Shown: positions 50,141-60,345, counted from the stretch's first letter. The stretch: 64,000 nt of DNA from Xanthobacteraceae bacterium (GCA_029266425.1 JAQSWY010000017.1:1-64000); one strand, 5' to 3'. A program made the numbers and translations. Notes: generated from the sequence alone by a model not told the origin.

Positions 50141-51343
50141 ATCGCCCTGCCTTGGCACAGGCTGAGCCCGGACGAGCTCGTGCTGCTCGAGACCGCCTTC
50201 TGGACGGGTGGGGCGGCGCGACACACATTCGCCGAAGCGCTTCAGTTCTCCCGCAGCAAGACCAACGCGCTCGCCGCGGGCCTCATCGAGCAGGGGCTCC
50301 TCGACGAAGTCGGCGTCCAGCATTCCACCGGCGGCCGGCGGCCCGAGACGCTGCGCGTGCATGAGGACATCGGCGTGCTGATCGGGGTCGATATCGGCGC
50401 GACCAGCCTAGACATCGCATTGCTGAGGCCCGATCTATCAGTCATCGGCCGCCACTCGCAGCCCGCCGATGTCCAGGCCGGGCCGGTTCCGATCATGGCG
50501 CGGCTGCGCACCCTCCTGCCGACCATGCTGGCGCAGCACGGCATTGCGCGCGAGGACGTGCTGGCGGTCGGCATCGGCGTTCCCGGCCCGGTGAATTTCG
50601 CGGTCGGCCAATTGGTCAACCCGCCGCTCATGCCCGGTTGGGACAGCTACGCCATTCGCGACGATTTGCGCGAGATCACCGATGCGCCGGTGTTCGTCGA
50701 CAACGACGTCAACCTGATGGCGCTCGGCGTGCTGTGGCGCCAGCGCCGCCAGATCCAGAATTTCCTCGTCATCAAGGTCGGCACCGGCATCGGCTGCGGC
50801 ATTGTCTGCCACGGCGCGCTCTATCGCGGCGCCACGGGTTCGGCAGGCGATGTCGGCCACATCTGCGTCGATCCGGAAGGCGCGCTCTGCAATTGCGGGA
50901 ACCGCGGCTGCGTAGAGGCGATGGCGGCCGCGCCCGCCATTGTGGCCATGGGGTTGGAGGCGGCGAAGTCCGGACGCAGTCCCGCGCTCGCCGCCCGGCT
51001 TGCCGCCAAGGGCCGGCTCGATGCCAGCGATGTCGGCGCCGCCAGCCGCGACGGCGACGCCGAGGCGGACGCCATCATCCGTCGCTCCGGCCGGCTCATC
51101 GGCCAGGTGCTGGCGGCCCTCGTCAATTTCTACAACCCCTCGCACATCTTCATCGGCGGCGGCGTCTCCGCGATCGGCCCGATGTTCCTGGCGGCGATCC
51201 GGCAGAGCGTGCACCAGCGCTCGCTCGCGCTCTCGACGCGCCATCTCGAGATCACCTCGGCCCCGCTCGGGCCCGATACCGGGCTGATCGGAGCCGGCGT
51301 ACTGGCCATGCGCGAAGCGCTCAGCAGCGGGAACCCGGCATGA
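50141..51343 (+). CDS. ROK family transcriptional regulator/sugar kinase-like
   Basis: About 400 residues. N-terminal winged HTH (DELVLLETAFWTGGAARHTFAEALQFSRSKTNALAAGLIEQGL) and ROK domain with DIGATSLDIALL, VGIGVPGPVNFA, DAPVFVDNDVNLMALG and the zinc motif GHICVDPEGALCNCGNRGCVE. NagC/Mlc-type regulators bind sugars or sugar acids. The start is uncertain: the good ribosome site GGAGGAG is placed for ATC at 50141 (reading ATC-GCC-CTG-CCT-TGG). The first conventional start is GTG 50180, inside the HTH. The stop overlaps the ABC ATPase start (ATGA), so it is cotranscribed with the transporter it probably controls. Confidence 0.85.
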   Translation: MALPWHRLSPDELVLLETAFWTGGAARHTFAEALQFSRSKTNALAAGLIEQGLLDEVGVQHSTGGRRPETLRVHEDIGVLIGVDIGATSLDIALLRPDLSVIGRHSQPADVQAGPVPIMARLRTLLPTMLAQHGIAREDVLAVGIGVPGPVNFAVGQLVNPPLMPGWDSYAIRDDLREITDAPVFVDNDVNLMALGVLWRQRRQIQNFLVIKVGTGIGCGIVCHGALYRGATGSAGDVGHICVDPEGALCNCGNRGCVEAMAAAPAIVAMGLEAAKSGRSPALAARLAAKGRLDASDVGAASRDGDAEADAIIRRSGRLIGQVLAALVNFYNPSHIFIGGGVSAIGPMFLAAIRQSVHQRSLALSTRHLEITSAPLGPDTGLIGAGVLAMREALSSGNPA

Positions 51344-52857
51344 GCCCCCTCCCGCAAAACGGCACCCCCACCGTTGCCTTCGAAGGCATCGTCAAGCGTT
51401 TCGGCCCGGTCGAGGTGCTGCACGGCGTCTCGTTCGAGCTGGAGCCCGGCCGCGTCTATGGCCTCCTCGGCGAGAACGGTGCCGGCAAATCGACGCTGAT
51501 GAAGATCCTCGCCGGATACGAGGCGCCGAGCGAGGGCCGCGTCCTGATTGACGGTGAGCCGGTCGTCTTAGCCGGCTCGCGCGATGCCGAGGCCAAGGGC
51601 ATCGTCCTCATCCACCAGGAATTCAACCTCGCCGAGGATCTGACCATCGCCGGCAACATCTTCCTCGGCCATGAGCGCCGCCGCGGCTGGCTGCTCGACG
51701 AGGGTACGATGCTGGAGGAGGCGCGCACCGCGCTGGCGCAAGTCGGCCTCGCGCGCTCTCCGGACACCCCGGTGCGCCGGCTGATCGTGGCGGAAAAGCA
51801 GCTCGTCGAGATCGCCAAGGCACTCGCGCGGCGCGCCCGCCTGCTCATCATGGACGAGCCGACTGCGACCTTGACGCCGTCCGAAGTGGCGCGGCTGTTC
51901 GCCCTCATCGAGCGCATGCGCACGGAGGGCGTCACCGTCGTCTATATTTCGCACAAGCTCGACGAGGTCGAGCGCATCACCGACGAGGTGATCGTGATGC
52001 GCGACGGGCGCTTCGTGGGACGCGCACCCACCGCCTCGCTTACCCGCCACGCCATGGCGAACATGATGGTCGGGCGCGAGATCGCGGACCTCTTCCCCGA
52101 AAAGATCGTTGTCGACGCCTCGGTGCCGCCGGCGTTCGAGGTGGAGAACGTCACGGTTCCGGGCTGGGCCGCTGATGTCTCCTTCGCGGTCAGGCCGGGG
52201 GAGATCCTCGGCTTCGCTGGCCTCGTCGGCGCCGGGCGGACCGAGCTCTTCGAGGGCATCCTCGGCCTGCGTCCCGCGAGCGGCACCGTCAGGCTTGGCG
52301 GCAGGCCCGTGACCCTGCGCTCCCTCGGCGAGGCGACCCGCCTCGGGATCACCTATCTGAGCGAAGATCGCAAGGGCAAGGGCCTGCATCTCGACTTCCA
52401 GCTGCGCCCCAACCTGACCCTGATGGCGCTCGAGCGATACGCGCGTCCCTTCCTCGACCCCGGCGCCGAGCAGAGCGCGCTCGCCAAGGCGGTCGCCGAA
52501 TTCGGCATCCGCGCCGGTTCGCTCAATGCCAGGGTCGGTTCGCTCTCCGGCGGCAACCAGCAGAAGCTCGCGCTCGCCAAGGTACTGCACCCGCATCCCC
52601 GCGTGCTCGTGCTCGACGAGCCGACCCGCGGGGTCGATATCGGCGCCAAGCGCGAAATCTATTTCCTGATCGAACGGCTGGCCCGGCAGGGCCTCGCCAT
52701 CATCGTGATCTCCTCGGAATTGATCGAGTTGATCGGATTGGCGCACCGGGTCGCGGTGATGCGCGCTGGCCGCCTGGTCGCCACCGTGTCGGGCGAGGAG
52801 ATGACGGAGGAAACGATGATCTCATACGCCACGGGAGCGCGCCATGTCGCCGCGTGA
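51340..52857 (+). CDS. Sugar ABC transporter ATPase (RbsA/XylG type)
   Basis: 505 residues with two fused ABC domains. The first has Walker [10 protein letters not shown], Walker [13 protein letters not shown] and H-loop YISHK. The second has the degenerate P-loop GLVGAGRTE, signature [16 protein letters not shown] and Walker [13 protein letters not shown], as is normal for CUT2 transporters. The signature of the first domain is reduced ([15 protein letters not shown]), also usual. Energises uptake of a monosaccharide or similar. It overlaps its neighbours at both ends. Confidence 0.93.
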   Translation: MSPLPQNGTPTVAFEGIVKRFGPVEVLHGVSFELEPGRVYGLLGENGAGKSTLMKILAGYEAPSEGRVLIDGEPVVLAGSRDAEAKGIVLIHQEFNLAEDLTIAGNIFLGHERRRGWLLDEGTMLEEARTALAQVGLARSPDTPVRRLIVAEKQLVEIAKALARRARLLIMDEPTATLTPSEVARLFALIERMRTEGVTVVYISHKLDEVERITDEVIVMRDGRFVGRAPTASLTRHAMANMMVGREIADLFPEKIVVDASVPPAFEVENVTVPGWAADVSFAVRPGEILGFAGLVGAGRTELFEGILGLRPASGTVRLGGRPVTLRSLGEATRLGITYLSEDRKGKGLHLDFQLRPNLTLMALERYARPFLDPGAEQSALAKAVAEFGIRAGSLNARVGSLSGGNQQKLALAKVLHPHPRVLVLDEPTRGVDIGAKREIYFLIERLARQGLAIIVISSELIELIGLAHRVAVMRAGRLVATVSGEEMTEETMISYATGARHVAA

Positions 52858-53863
52858 TACGGCCGAAGGCACCGCCCGCGATCCGCGCCTGGAGGCCGGC
52901 AGGGAACCGCTGTCCGAGCGCCTCGCGAGCTTCGGGCCGATCATCGGCCTCGTCCTGCTCTGCCTTGCCGGGGCGGCGCTCAACAGTGATTTCGCCACCC
53001 TCGACAATGCGCTCAACGTGCTCACGCGCACCGCCTTCATCGGCATCATCGCTGTCGGCATGTGCTTCGTGATCATCCTCGGCGGCATCGACCTCTCGGT
53101 CGGCTCGATGGCGGCGCTGATCGCCGGCTGCGTGATCATGTTCATCAACTGGTCGGCGGGAGCGCTCGGCTCCCCGCTCGCCGCAGTGGTCTGCGGGGCC
53201 GCGCTCGCGGTGCTGCTCGGCGCTGTCTTCGGGCTGTTCCACGGCGTGCTCATCGCCAAGGGGCGGATCGAACCCTTCATTGTCACCCTGGGCACGCTCG
53301 GCATCTTCCGTGCCTATCTCACCTACTTCGCCGATGGCGGCGCGCTCACGCTGCAGAACGAACTCGCCGACCTCTATGCCCCGGTCTATTACGGCAGCAT
53401 CGCCGGCGTGCCGTTCCCGGTCATCGTCTTCCTTCTGGTCGCCATCGTCGGTGCGGTCATCCTGAACCGCACCGTCTTCGGCCGGCATGTCCAGGCGATC
53501 GGCTCGAACGAGGCCGTCGCGCGCTATGCGGCGGTCGATGTCGATCGGGTGAAGATTCTCAGCTACGTGCTGCTCGGCGTCTGCGTCGGCATCGCGACGC
53601 TGCTCTACGTGCCGCGTCTGGGTTCGGCATCGCCGACCACCGGCCTCCTATGGGAGCTCGAGGCGATCGCCTCGGTCATCGTCGGGGGCGCGGCACTCAA
53701 GGGCGGCCATGGCAGCATCACCGGGACGGTGGTCGGCGCCATCCTGCTCTCGGTGATCAGCAACATCCTCAATTTGACGAGCCTGATCAGCATCTATCTG
53801 AACGCCGCCGTGCAGGGCTTCGTCATCATCATCGTCGCATTCATGCAAAAGGGCCGCCGCTAG
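52844..53863 (+). CDS. Sugar ABC transporter permease (RbsC type)
   Basis: 339 residues, about 8-10 spans. Family motifs are [31 protein letters not shown] (the conserved GGIDLSVG) and [39 protein letters not shown]. The tail [31 protein letters not shown] is also typical. The start lies 14 bases inside the ATPase gene, implying coupling. Confidence 0.93.
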   Translation: MSPRDTAEGTARDPRLEAGREPLSERLASFGPIIGLVLLCLAGAALNSDFATLDNALNVLTRTAFIGIIAVGMCFVIILGGIDLSVGSMAALIAGCVIMFINWSAGALGSPLAAVVCGAALAVLLGAVFGLFHGVLIAKGRIEPFIVTLGTLGIFRAYLTYFADGGALTLQNELADLYAPVYYGSIAGVPFPVIVFLLVAIVGAVILNRTVFGRHVQAIGSNEAVARYAAVDVDRVKILSYVLLGVCVGIATLLYVPRLGSASPTTGLLWELEAIASVIVGGAALKGGHGSITGTVVGAILLSVISNILNLTSLISIYLNAAVQGFVIIIVAFMQKGRR

Positions 53864-53889
53864 GGCGCGTCCGCACTGGGAGAGAAACG

Positions 53890-54858
53890 ATGTCCACTAC
53901 CAGACGATCCGTACTGTTCGCCGCCGCCGCGACCGCGGCCGGCCTCGGCCTGATCACCGCGGCGGCGGCCGACGAGCCCGTCCGGCTCGGCGTGTCGATC
54001 CCGGCGGCGACGCACAGCTTCATGGGCGGCATCAATTACTGGGCGAACCAGGCCAAGAAGGATCTGGAGGCCAAGCACAAGGACCTGAAGATCACCATCC
54101 GCACCGCGGCCAACGCCACCGAGCAGGCGAACCAGCTGCAGGATCTGGTCACCGTCAACCGCATCAATGCGCTCGTGGTGTTCCCCTTCGAGTCCGCGGC
54201 GCTGACCCGCCCGGTCGCGAACGTGAAGGCCAAGGGTGCCTATGTGACGGTCGTCGACCGCGGGCTCACCGACACTTCGGCGCAGGATGCCTATGTCGCC
54301 GGCGACAACACCGCCTTCGGCAAGGTGCCGGCCGAGTACATCGCCAAGGCGCTGGGCGGCAAGGGCGACGTCGTCGCGCTACGCGGCATTCCGACCACGC
54401 TCGACAATGAGCGCATGGATGCCTTCACCGCCGTGCTCAAGAACTATCCCGACATCAAGCTGCTCGACGCCAAGTACGCCAACTGGAACCGCGACGACGC
54501 CTACAAGGTCACCCAGGATTACCTGACCCGCTTCAAGCACATCGACGCCTTCTGGGCGGCGGATGACGACATGGCCTTCGGCGCGATCCGCGCCATCGAC
54601 CAGGCCAATCGCAAGGACATCAGGATCATCGTCGGCGGCGCTGGCGCCAAGGACATGGTCAAGATCATACGGGACGGCTCGGACGAACGTATCCAGGCGA
54701 ATGTCAGCTACTCCCCGAAATTCATCTATGACGCGATCAAGCTGACGGCCGAGGCGCGGCTCAAGGGCGAGAAGCTCCCGGCGACGACGATCATTCCCTC
54801 GGTGCTGATCGACAAGAGCAATGCCAAGGACTTCTACCATCCCGATTCGCCGTTCTGA
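53890..54858 (+). CDS. Sugar ABC transporter periplasmic binding protein (RbsB-like)
   Basis: 322 residues. The signal peptide begins [20 protein letters not shown] (RR pair, possibly Tat) and is followed by a type I periplasmic binding fold ([104 protein letters not shown]). Ligand unknown. It lies 26 bp after the permease and is followed by a very stable hairpin. Confidence 0.92.
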   Translation: MSTTRRSVLFAAAATAAGLGLITAAAADEPVRLGVSIPAATHSFMGGINYWANQAKKDLEAKHKDLKITIRTAANATEQANQLQDLVTVNRINALVVFPFESAALTRPVANVKAKGAYVTVVDRGLTDTSAQDAYVAGDNTAFGKVPAEYIAKALGGKGDVVALRGIPTTLDNERMDAFTAVLKNYPDIKLLDAKYANWNRDDAYKVTQDYLTRFKHIDAFWAADDDMAFGAIRAIDQANRKDIRIIVGGAGAKDMVKIIRDGSDERIQANVSYSPKFIYDAIKLTAEARLKGEKLPATTIIPSVLIDKSNAKDFYHPDSPF

Positions 54859-54874
54859 GCTCTCCCGATCTCTT

Positions 54875-54899
54875 GCGGCCGCGTTCAGGACGCGGCCGC
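54875..54899 (+). terminator. Intercistronic hairpin after the sugar-binding protein gene
   Basis: GCGGCCGCGT (54875-54884), loop TCAGG, ACGCGGCCGC (54890-54899): ten all-strong pairs, 17 bp after the binding-protein stop and 14 bp before the dehydrogenase start. With no T-run, it probably stabilises the upstream mRNA and dampens downstream transcription rather than ending it completely. Confidence 0.7.
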
Positions 54900-54912
54900 C
54901 ATCACCCGAAGG

Positions 54913-56091
54913 ATGACCTCCATGACTTACGCGCCCCGTCACCGACTGAGTTACGCGATGGTCGGCGGCGGGCGCGACGCCTTCATCGGCGCCGTGCACC
55001 GCCGCGCCATCGCGCTGGACGGGCTCGCCGACCTTGCCGCCGGGGCGCTCTCCTCGACGCCTGAACGCGCGCTCGAATCCGGGCGCGCCCTCGGCCTCAC
55101 GAACGCCCGCAACCATCCGAGCTGGCAGGCGCTGCTTGAGGCCGAACTTCGCCGGCCGGTCGGCGAGCGGGTCGATGCGGTGGTGGTCGTCACGCCCACC
55201 GACACCCATTTCCCGATCGCCCACGCCTTCGCCGAGGCCGGCTTCAACGTCGTCTGCGACAAGCCGCTGGTTCACACCGGCGAGCAGGCCGATGCGCTTG
55301 TCGCGACGGTCCTGGGCGGCGGCACGGTGTTCGGCGTCACCTATAATTACACCGGCTATCCCATGGTGCGGCAGGCCCGCGACATCGTGCGCACCGGCGT
55401 GCTCGGGGAATTGCGAAAGATCGTCGTCGAGTACAATCAGGGCTGGCTTGCGACCGCGCTGGAGCGGACCGGCGACAAGCAGGCGAGCTGGCGCACCGAT
55501 CCCGCCCGCAGCGGCATCGCCGGTGCGCTCGGCGACATCGGCTCGCATGCCGAGAACCTGATCTCGACCGTCACCGGGCTCGCCATCGAATCCCTCGTCG
55601 CCGATCTCGGCGCCCTGGTGCCCGGCCGCGCGCTCGATGATGATGCGAGCATGCTGCTGCGCTTTGCCGGCGGTGCCCGTGGCGTCCTCGTCGCCTCGCA
55701 GATCAATGCCGGGCTGGAGAACGATCTGCGCCTGCGGGTCTCGGGGACGCTCGGTACGCTGGAATGGCGCCAGGAAGATCCCAACAGGCTGGTCCATTAT
55801 CGGCTGGATGGCCCGGCCCAGATCCTGACCCGCGGGACCCCTTGGCTGAGCGTTGCCGCCCGGCGCGCCTGCCGCATCCCGCCTGGACACCCGGAGGGCT
55901 TCATCGAGGCCTTCGCCAACATCTATCGCGGTGTGTTCGAAGACATCCGCGCGCGGCGCGAGGGACGGCCGGCCGATCCGGTGGACACGGACTACCCGAC
56001 GGTCCTGGATGGTGCCCGCGGCGTGAAGTTCATCGAACGCGCCGTCGCCTCGTCCCGCCAGCGACGTTGGCTGGACATGGACGGCACGTGA
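54913..56091 (+). CDS. Gfo/Idh/MocA family dehydrogenase
   Basis: 392 residues (ATG 54913; in-frame ATG 54922 also possible). NAD(P)-binding loop [23 protein letters not shown], the [32 protein letters not shown] segment with the catalytic-type Asp-Lys-Pro (EKP variant), and [15 protein letters not shown] with the family His. Oxidises a hydroxyl of a sugar, inositol or sugar derivative, presumably the compound imported by the upstream ABC transporter. Confidence 0.9.
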   Translation: MTSMTYAPRHRLSYAMVGGGRDAFIGAVHRRAIALDGLADLAAGALSSTPERALESGRALGLTNARNHPSWQALLEAELRRPVGERVDAVVVVTPTDTHFPIAHAFAEAGFNVVCDKPLVHTGEQADALVATVLGGGTVFGVTYNYTGYPMVRQARDIVRTGVLGELRKIVVEYNQGWLATALERTGDKQASWRTDPARSGIAGALGDIGSHAENLISTVTGLAIESLVADLGALVPGRALDDDASMLLRFAGGARGVLVASQINAGLENDLRLRVSGTLGTLEWRQEDPNRLVHYRLDGPAQILTRGTPWLSVAARRACRIPPGHPEGFIEAFANIYRGVFEDIRARREGRPADPVDTDYPTVLDGARGVKFIERAVASSRQRRWLDMDGT

Positions 56092-56149
56092 AAGAGGCCT
56101 TGAAAGGCGGCGGCATCGCGACCATGCGCCTTCGTCGGCGAGGTGGCAT

Positions 56150-57949
56150 TCATTTCGAAGCGTTCGACTTGGCCGGCGCCGCGCGCTGCGGCGCGTTGCC
56201 ATGGAGCAGGTCGCGGCCGGCATAGAGGCCGTCGGTCAATTCGATGGCGAGGCGTTCCGCATCGCGCCGGCGGATGTCTTCCATCACGCGCGTGCGTTCC
56301 TCCTCCTCGACCTCCATGAAGTCGAGCGCCTTCTCGCCGAGGGCGAGCGCGGACTCGAAGGTCTCGCGGATATGCCAGTCCGCGCCGGCATGAATGAGCG
56401 CGATCGCATGGTCCCGATCGAAGGCGCGCGCGAGAACCGGAACAAGCGGGAACTCGGCCTTCGCCAGCTCCACGATCTTCAGGCTCGCCTCGCGATCATT
56501 GACGGCGACGACGATGACGCGGGCATCGTGGGCACCGGCGGCGTGCAATATGTCGAGGCGCGTGCCATCGCCGAAATAGATCTTGAAGCCGAAGTCCCGT
56601 GCATTGCGGATCGCGTCGGTGTCGGTCTCGATGATCGAGACTGAGCAGCTATGGCCGAGTAGCGGCTGGCTGACGATCTGACCGAAGCGGCCGAAGCCGA
56701 TCAGCAGCACGCTGGCCGAAAGGTCCTCGGCGGTCTCGACCCCTTCCATCGATGGCGCGGGCTTCGGCAGCAGGCGGTCATGCAGGATGATGAGGATCGG
56801 GGTCAGCGCCATGGAGACGATGATGGTTGCGGTGAGGATCGCATTCACCTGCGCATCGATGATGCCGGCCGAAGCTGCGGCCGCATACAGCACGAACGCG
56901 AACTCGCCACCTTGCGCCATCAGCACCGCCCGCTCCAACGCCTCGCGGTTGCTCGCGCGGAACAGGCGCGCGACCGCATAGATGCCGAGCATCTTCAGGA
57001 TCATGTAAGCCGCGACGGCGGAGGCGATGAGCGGCCAGTTGGCGGCGACGACCGAAAGGTCGAGCGCCATGCCGACGCCGAGAAAGAACAGGCCTAGCAG
57101 GATGCCGCGGAACGGCTCGATGTCCACTTCCAGCTGATGCCGGAAGGTGGATTCCGAAAGCAGGACGCCGGCGAGGAAGGCGCCCATGGCCATGGAGAGT
57201 CCGCCATATTGCATGGCGAGCGCCGCACCGAGCACGACGAACAGCGCCGCCGCGGTCATCACCTCGCGCGCCTTGGCCTTGCCGAGAAGGCGGAAGAGCG
57301 GATCGAGCAGATAGAGGCCGGCAAGGATCAGCGCTATGAGCGAGCCGGCGCCGATCGCCATGCCGACGAGGCGCTGGGTGAGGGGCACACTCTCGCCGCC
57401 CGGCGCGAGGAAGGTGACCAGCGCGAGCAGCGGCACGATGGCAAGGTCTTCGAGCAGCAGGATAGCGACGATACGCCGGCCCTTGGGCGCGCCGAGCGAG
57501 CGCCGCTCCTCCAGCATCTGCATGACGATGGCAGTGGAGGTCAGCACGAACCCGGTACCGGCCACGAAGCTCGGTGCCGCCGGATAGCCGAAGGCAAGAC
57601 CGACGCAGGTGAGCAGGCCGATGCATAGCCCGACCTGAACCAGCCCGAGGCCGAAAATCTCGCCGCGCATCGACCACAGGCGCGAGGGCTGCATTTCCAG
57701 CCCGATGATGAACAGGAACATGACGACGCCGAGCTCGGCGACATGCAGGATCGTCTGCGGGTCGGTGAACAGGCGCAGGCCGAAGGGGCCGATGACCAGC
57801 CCGGCGGCGAGATAGCCCAACACCGAGCCGAGGCCGAGTCGCTTGAACAGCGGTACGGCGACAACTGCCGCGCCAAGGAGGATCACGACGGGCAGGAGAT
57901 CCACCCCATGGGCGGCGTGCGCAACGGAGTCCGCGGTTTCGGCAGCCAT
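56150..57949 (-). CDS. Kef-type K+/H+ antiporter (CPA2) with RCK domain
   Basis: 599 residues. The N-terminal CPA2 membrane domain has about 12-13 spans (GSVLGYLAAGLVIGPFGLRLF, MFLFIIGLEMQPSRLWSMR, MAMGAFLAGVLLSEST and the family LFFLGVGMALDL). The C-terminal TrkA-N/RCK domain (about 410-520) has VLLIGFGRFGQIVSQPLL, then an acidic strand end (IIETD) and FGDGTRLDILHAAGA. Glutathione- or NAD(H)-gated potassium efflux protects against electrophiles or pH stress. No KefF/KefG ancillary gene is nearby. Convergent with the Gfo/Idh gene. Confidence 0.93.
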   Translation of the reverse strand: MAAETADSVAHAAHGVDLLPVVILLGAAVVAVPLFKRLGLGSVLGYLAAGLVIGPFGLRLFTDPQTILHVAELGVVMFLFIIGLEMQPSRLWSMRGEIFGLGLVQVGLCIGLLTCVGLAFGYPAAPSFVAGTGFVLTSTAIVMQMLEERRSLGAPKGRRIVAILLLEDLAIVPLLALVTFLAPGGESVPLTQRLVGMAIGAGSLIALILAGLYLLDPLFRLLGKAKAREVMTAAALFVVLGAALAMQYGGLSMAMGAFLAGVLLSESTFRHQLEVDIEPFRGILLGLFFLGVGMALDLSVVAANWPLIASAVAAYMILKMLGIYAVARLFRASNREALERAVLMAQGGEFAFVLYAAAASAGIIDAQVNAILTATIIVSMALTPILIILHDRLLPKPAPSMEGVETAEDLSASVLLIGFGRFGQIVSQPLLGHSCSVSIIETDTDAIRNARDFGFKIYFGDGTRLDILHAAGAHDARVIVVAVNDREASLKIVELAKAEFPLVPVLARAFDRDHAIALIHAGADWHIRETFESALALGEKALDFMEVEEEERTRVMEDIRRRDAERLAIELTDGLYAGRDLLHGNAPQRAAPAKSNASK

Positions 57950-58414
57950 GTCTCAACCCGCTCTTGTCAACCAGCTCTCGGTATGGGGGCCCATCTCTTG
58001 CCAGCACAAGGGCAATTGCCGCAAGGGAGCCCGCCCGGGAAGTTCGAAGACAATGGTCGGGCTTGCCAAGGTTGCCTTGGCAGGGTTGCCGAGTGATCCG
58101 AGGTGCGCCAAAACCACCGGCTCCGTAGCCGCGCACGTCGGTTCGATATCAAAGCCCCTCCAGACTCCTCCTACATCGCAATGTCTTGCCTGCGGGCTAA
58201 GCATCGCCGTCGGTAGAGGACTGCCCGAATGTTTGGTGCCGTTGGGGCAGTGGGAGAGCAGGCCAGTTGTCCGACCGGTCGGGGTGTGCCCCAGGCTTGC
58301 GCGCCCGCCGCCGGATCGCCATCTGAGCCGCCACAGCATGATGCCGGCGCCCGATTTCCCAAGTCGGCGCGCTGGCGGCAGCGGCGTTCCCCGCCGTTGC
58401 TTGAGGACCAGACC
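57950..58414. other. Long intergenic region, no gene seen
   Basis: The 465 bp between divergent Kef and HtrA-like genes. TGCCAAGG (58064-58071), loop TTG, CCTTGGCA (58075-58082) forms a tight hairpin. The region is of mixed composition and carries open frames without recognisable protein sequence. It must contain both promoters; I cannot place them. Confidence 0.4.
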
Positions 58415-59368
58415 ATGGGTTTCATCGATAAGAATCTGGCGCCCGTCGATGACGGCGCGCTGATGGACGCCTATTCCCAATCCATAGCCGCCGCAGTCGA
58501 TGTCGTCGGGCCGGCGGTCAGCCGGATCGAACGCGTGGGCGGTCGCGGGCATGGTTCGGGGTTTGCGATCTCGCCGGACGGCTTGATCCTCACCAACAAC
58601 CATGTCGTCGAGGACGCGAAGCTGGTGCGCATCACCACGCCGGACGGCCTCGCGACCGAGGGCCGCGTGCTTGGGCGCGACATCGACACCGACATCGCGC
58701 TGGTGCGCGCCAATACCAGCATCGGCAATTGGGCGAGGCTCGGCGATTCCAAGCGCCTGCGCCGCGGCCACATAGCGATTGCGATCGGCAATCCGCTCGG
58801 CTTCGAATGGACCGTGACGGCGGGCATCGTCTCCGCGCTCGGCCGCTCGATGCGCGCGGCGAACGGCTATCTGATGGACGATGTCATCCAGACCGATGCG
58901 GCGCTCAATCCCGGCAATTCGGGCGGGCCACTGGTCTCGTCGAACGGCGAGGTGATCGGCGTCAACACCGCCGTCATCCAGGGTGCGCAGAGTATCGCCT
59001 TTGCCGTCGCCTCCAACACCGCGAACTTCGTGGTGTCGGAGATACTGCGCCATGGCCGTGTCCGGCGGGCCTTCATCGGCATTGCCGGCGACACCATCGA
59101 GCTGCCGCGGCGCATCGCGCGGGAAGCCGGCACCACGCAGAAGACATCGGTGCGGGTGCGGCGGGTCGAGGCGGGCGGGCCCGCCGATCGCGCCGCGCTG
59201 GCGGAGGGCGACTATATCCTCGCCATCGACGGCAAGCCGGTCAGCGGGGTCGACGATATCGTCCGGCTGCTGGATGGGGAGAAGATCGGCCGCAGCACCG
59301 AAATCCTCGTCTTCTCGGTGGCGGGGCGCATCGAGATGCGGACCGTGCTGCCGCTGGCGCGGGCCTGA
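58415..59368 (+). CDS. HtrA/Deg-like trypsin-fold serine protease with PDZ, no signal peptide
   Basis: 317 residues from ATG 58415. The catalytic triad is visible: His63 (ILTNNHVVED), Asp93 (DIDTDIALVRAN) and Ser169 (ALNPGNSGGPLVSS). One C-terminal PDZ domain (about 225-310, VRRVEAGGPADRAALAEGDYILAIDGKPV) follows. Classical HtrA enzymes are periplasmic. Here no signal peptide or anchor precedes the protease domain (MGFIDKNLAPVDDGALMDAYSQS), so a cytoplasmic protease is predicted unless the start is misjudged. Confidence 0.88.
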   Translation: MGFIDKNLAPVDDGALMDAYSQSIAAAVDVVGPAVSRIERVGGRGHGSGFAISPDGLILTNNHVVEDAKLVRITTPDGLATEGRVLGRDIDTDIALVRANTSIGNWARLGDSKRLRRGHIAIAIGNPLGFEWTVTAGIVSALGRSMRAANGYLMDDVIQTDAALNPGNSGGPLVSSNGEVIGVNTAVIQGAQSIAFAVASNTANFVVSEILRHGRVRRAFIGIAGDTIELPRRIAREAGTTQKTSVRVRRVEAGGPADRAALAEGDYILAIDGKPVSGVDDIVRLLDGEKIGRSTEILVFSVAGRIEMRTVLPLARA

Positions 59369-59393
59369 AGGGCGTTTCACTGATCGATCGATC

Positions 59394-59416
59394 ATGCCCG
59401 GGCTCGTCCCGGGCAT
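59394..59416. repeat. GC-rich hairpin between convergent genes
   Basis: ATGCCCGGG (59394-59402), loop CTCGT, CCCGGGCAT (59408-59416). Same design as the hairpins at 7.8 and 12.36 kb. It lies between the convergent HtrA-like and LysR genes and may serve as a bidirectional terminator. Confidence 0.6.
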
Positions 59417-59444
59417 CCACGTCCCCTGACGAGACGAGCTCCGA

Positions 59445-60335
59445 TCAACCCGCGCAGACGTCCCGAAAGCACCCACGCAGCCAGCGATGCGCGGGATCGG
59501 CATCCATCCGCGGGTGCCAGAGCAATGACACCGTGAACTCCGGTATGGCGATCGGAAGCGGAAAGCTGCGCATCCCGTCGCGCAGCTTTCCCGTATAGCG
59601 TTCGGGAACGCTGGCGATCAGGTCCGAGGCACGCGCCAGAGCCAGGGCTTCCGAGAAGCCGCCGACGATCGTCATGATTTCCCGCCTCAAACCCAGCAGC
59701 TCGAGGGCATCATCGATCGGGCCCCGCTCGCCCCCACGACGGGAGATGAGGATGTGCCGGCCGGCAGCGTAGCGGGCAGGGGTGATCGGGGTCTCGCACA
59801 ATGGATGCCCCATCCGTACGACGGCGACGAAGCGATCGCGGAACAGCGCTTGTGCACGTACCTCCGGTCCGGTGGCCGCTCCGACGACGCCGGTTTCGAG
59901 GTCGACGCTGCCGTCCCGTAGCGGCGTGCTGTCCTTGTCCGGCTTCGGCATGAAGCGCAGCCGCACGCCCGGTGCTTGCTCGCTTATGCGGGCAATGAGA
60001 TCCGGTCCGAAATTCTCGACGAAGCCATCTCGGTTCCGGAGCGTGAATGTCCGCACGAGCCGTTTCAGGTCGAGCGTCTCGACGGGGCGGAGAACGGCCT
60101 TCGCGTCCTGCACCAGCCGACCGACGCGCTCGCGTAGTTCGAGCGCCCGGGGCGTGGGAACGAGACCGCGCCCGGCCCTCACCAACAGCGGATCGCCCGT
60201 CGTCTCGCGCAAGCGCGCCAGCGCCCGGCTCATTGCCGATGGGCTGAGCCGCAACCGTTTGGCCGCGCGCGCAACGCTGCCTTCCGCGAGCAGCATATCA
60301 AGGGTGACCAGCAGATTGAAATCGGGCGTCGACAT
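59445..60335 (-). CDS. LysR family transcriptional regulator
   Basis: 296 residues from ATG 60335 (MSTPDFNLLVTLDMLLAEGSVARAAKRLRLSPSAMSRALARLRETTGDPLLVRAGRG), a clear LysR HTH, with the effector domain following (TFTLRNRDGFVENFGPDLIARI). This NodD/Nah-like start is common in regulators of neighbouring transporters. Divergent from the MFS gene (138 bp), with a short palindrome between them. Confidence 0.9.
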   Translation of the reverse strand: MSTPDFNLLVTLDMLLAEGSVARAAKRLRLSPSAMSRALARLRETTGDPLLVRAGRGLVPTPRALELRERVGRLVQDAKAVLRPVETLDLKRLVRTFTLRNRDGFVENFGPDLIARISEQAPGVRLRFMPKPDKDSTPLRDGSVDLETGVVGAATGPEVRAQALFRDRFVAVVRMGHPLCETPITPARYAAGRHILISRRGGERGPIDDALELLGLRREIMTIVGGFSEALALARASDLIASVPERYTGKLRDGMRSFPLPIAIPEFTVSLLWHPRMDADPAHRWLRGCFRDVCAG

Positions 60336-60345
60336 GCCCCGACAA

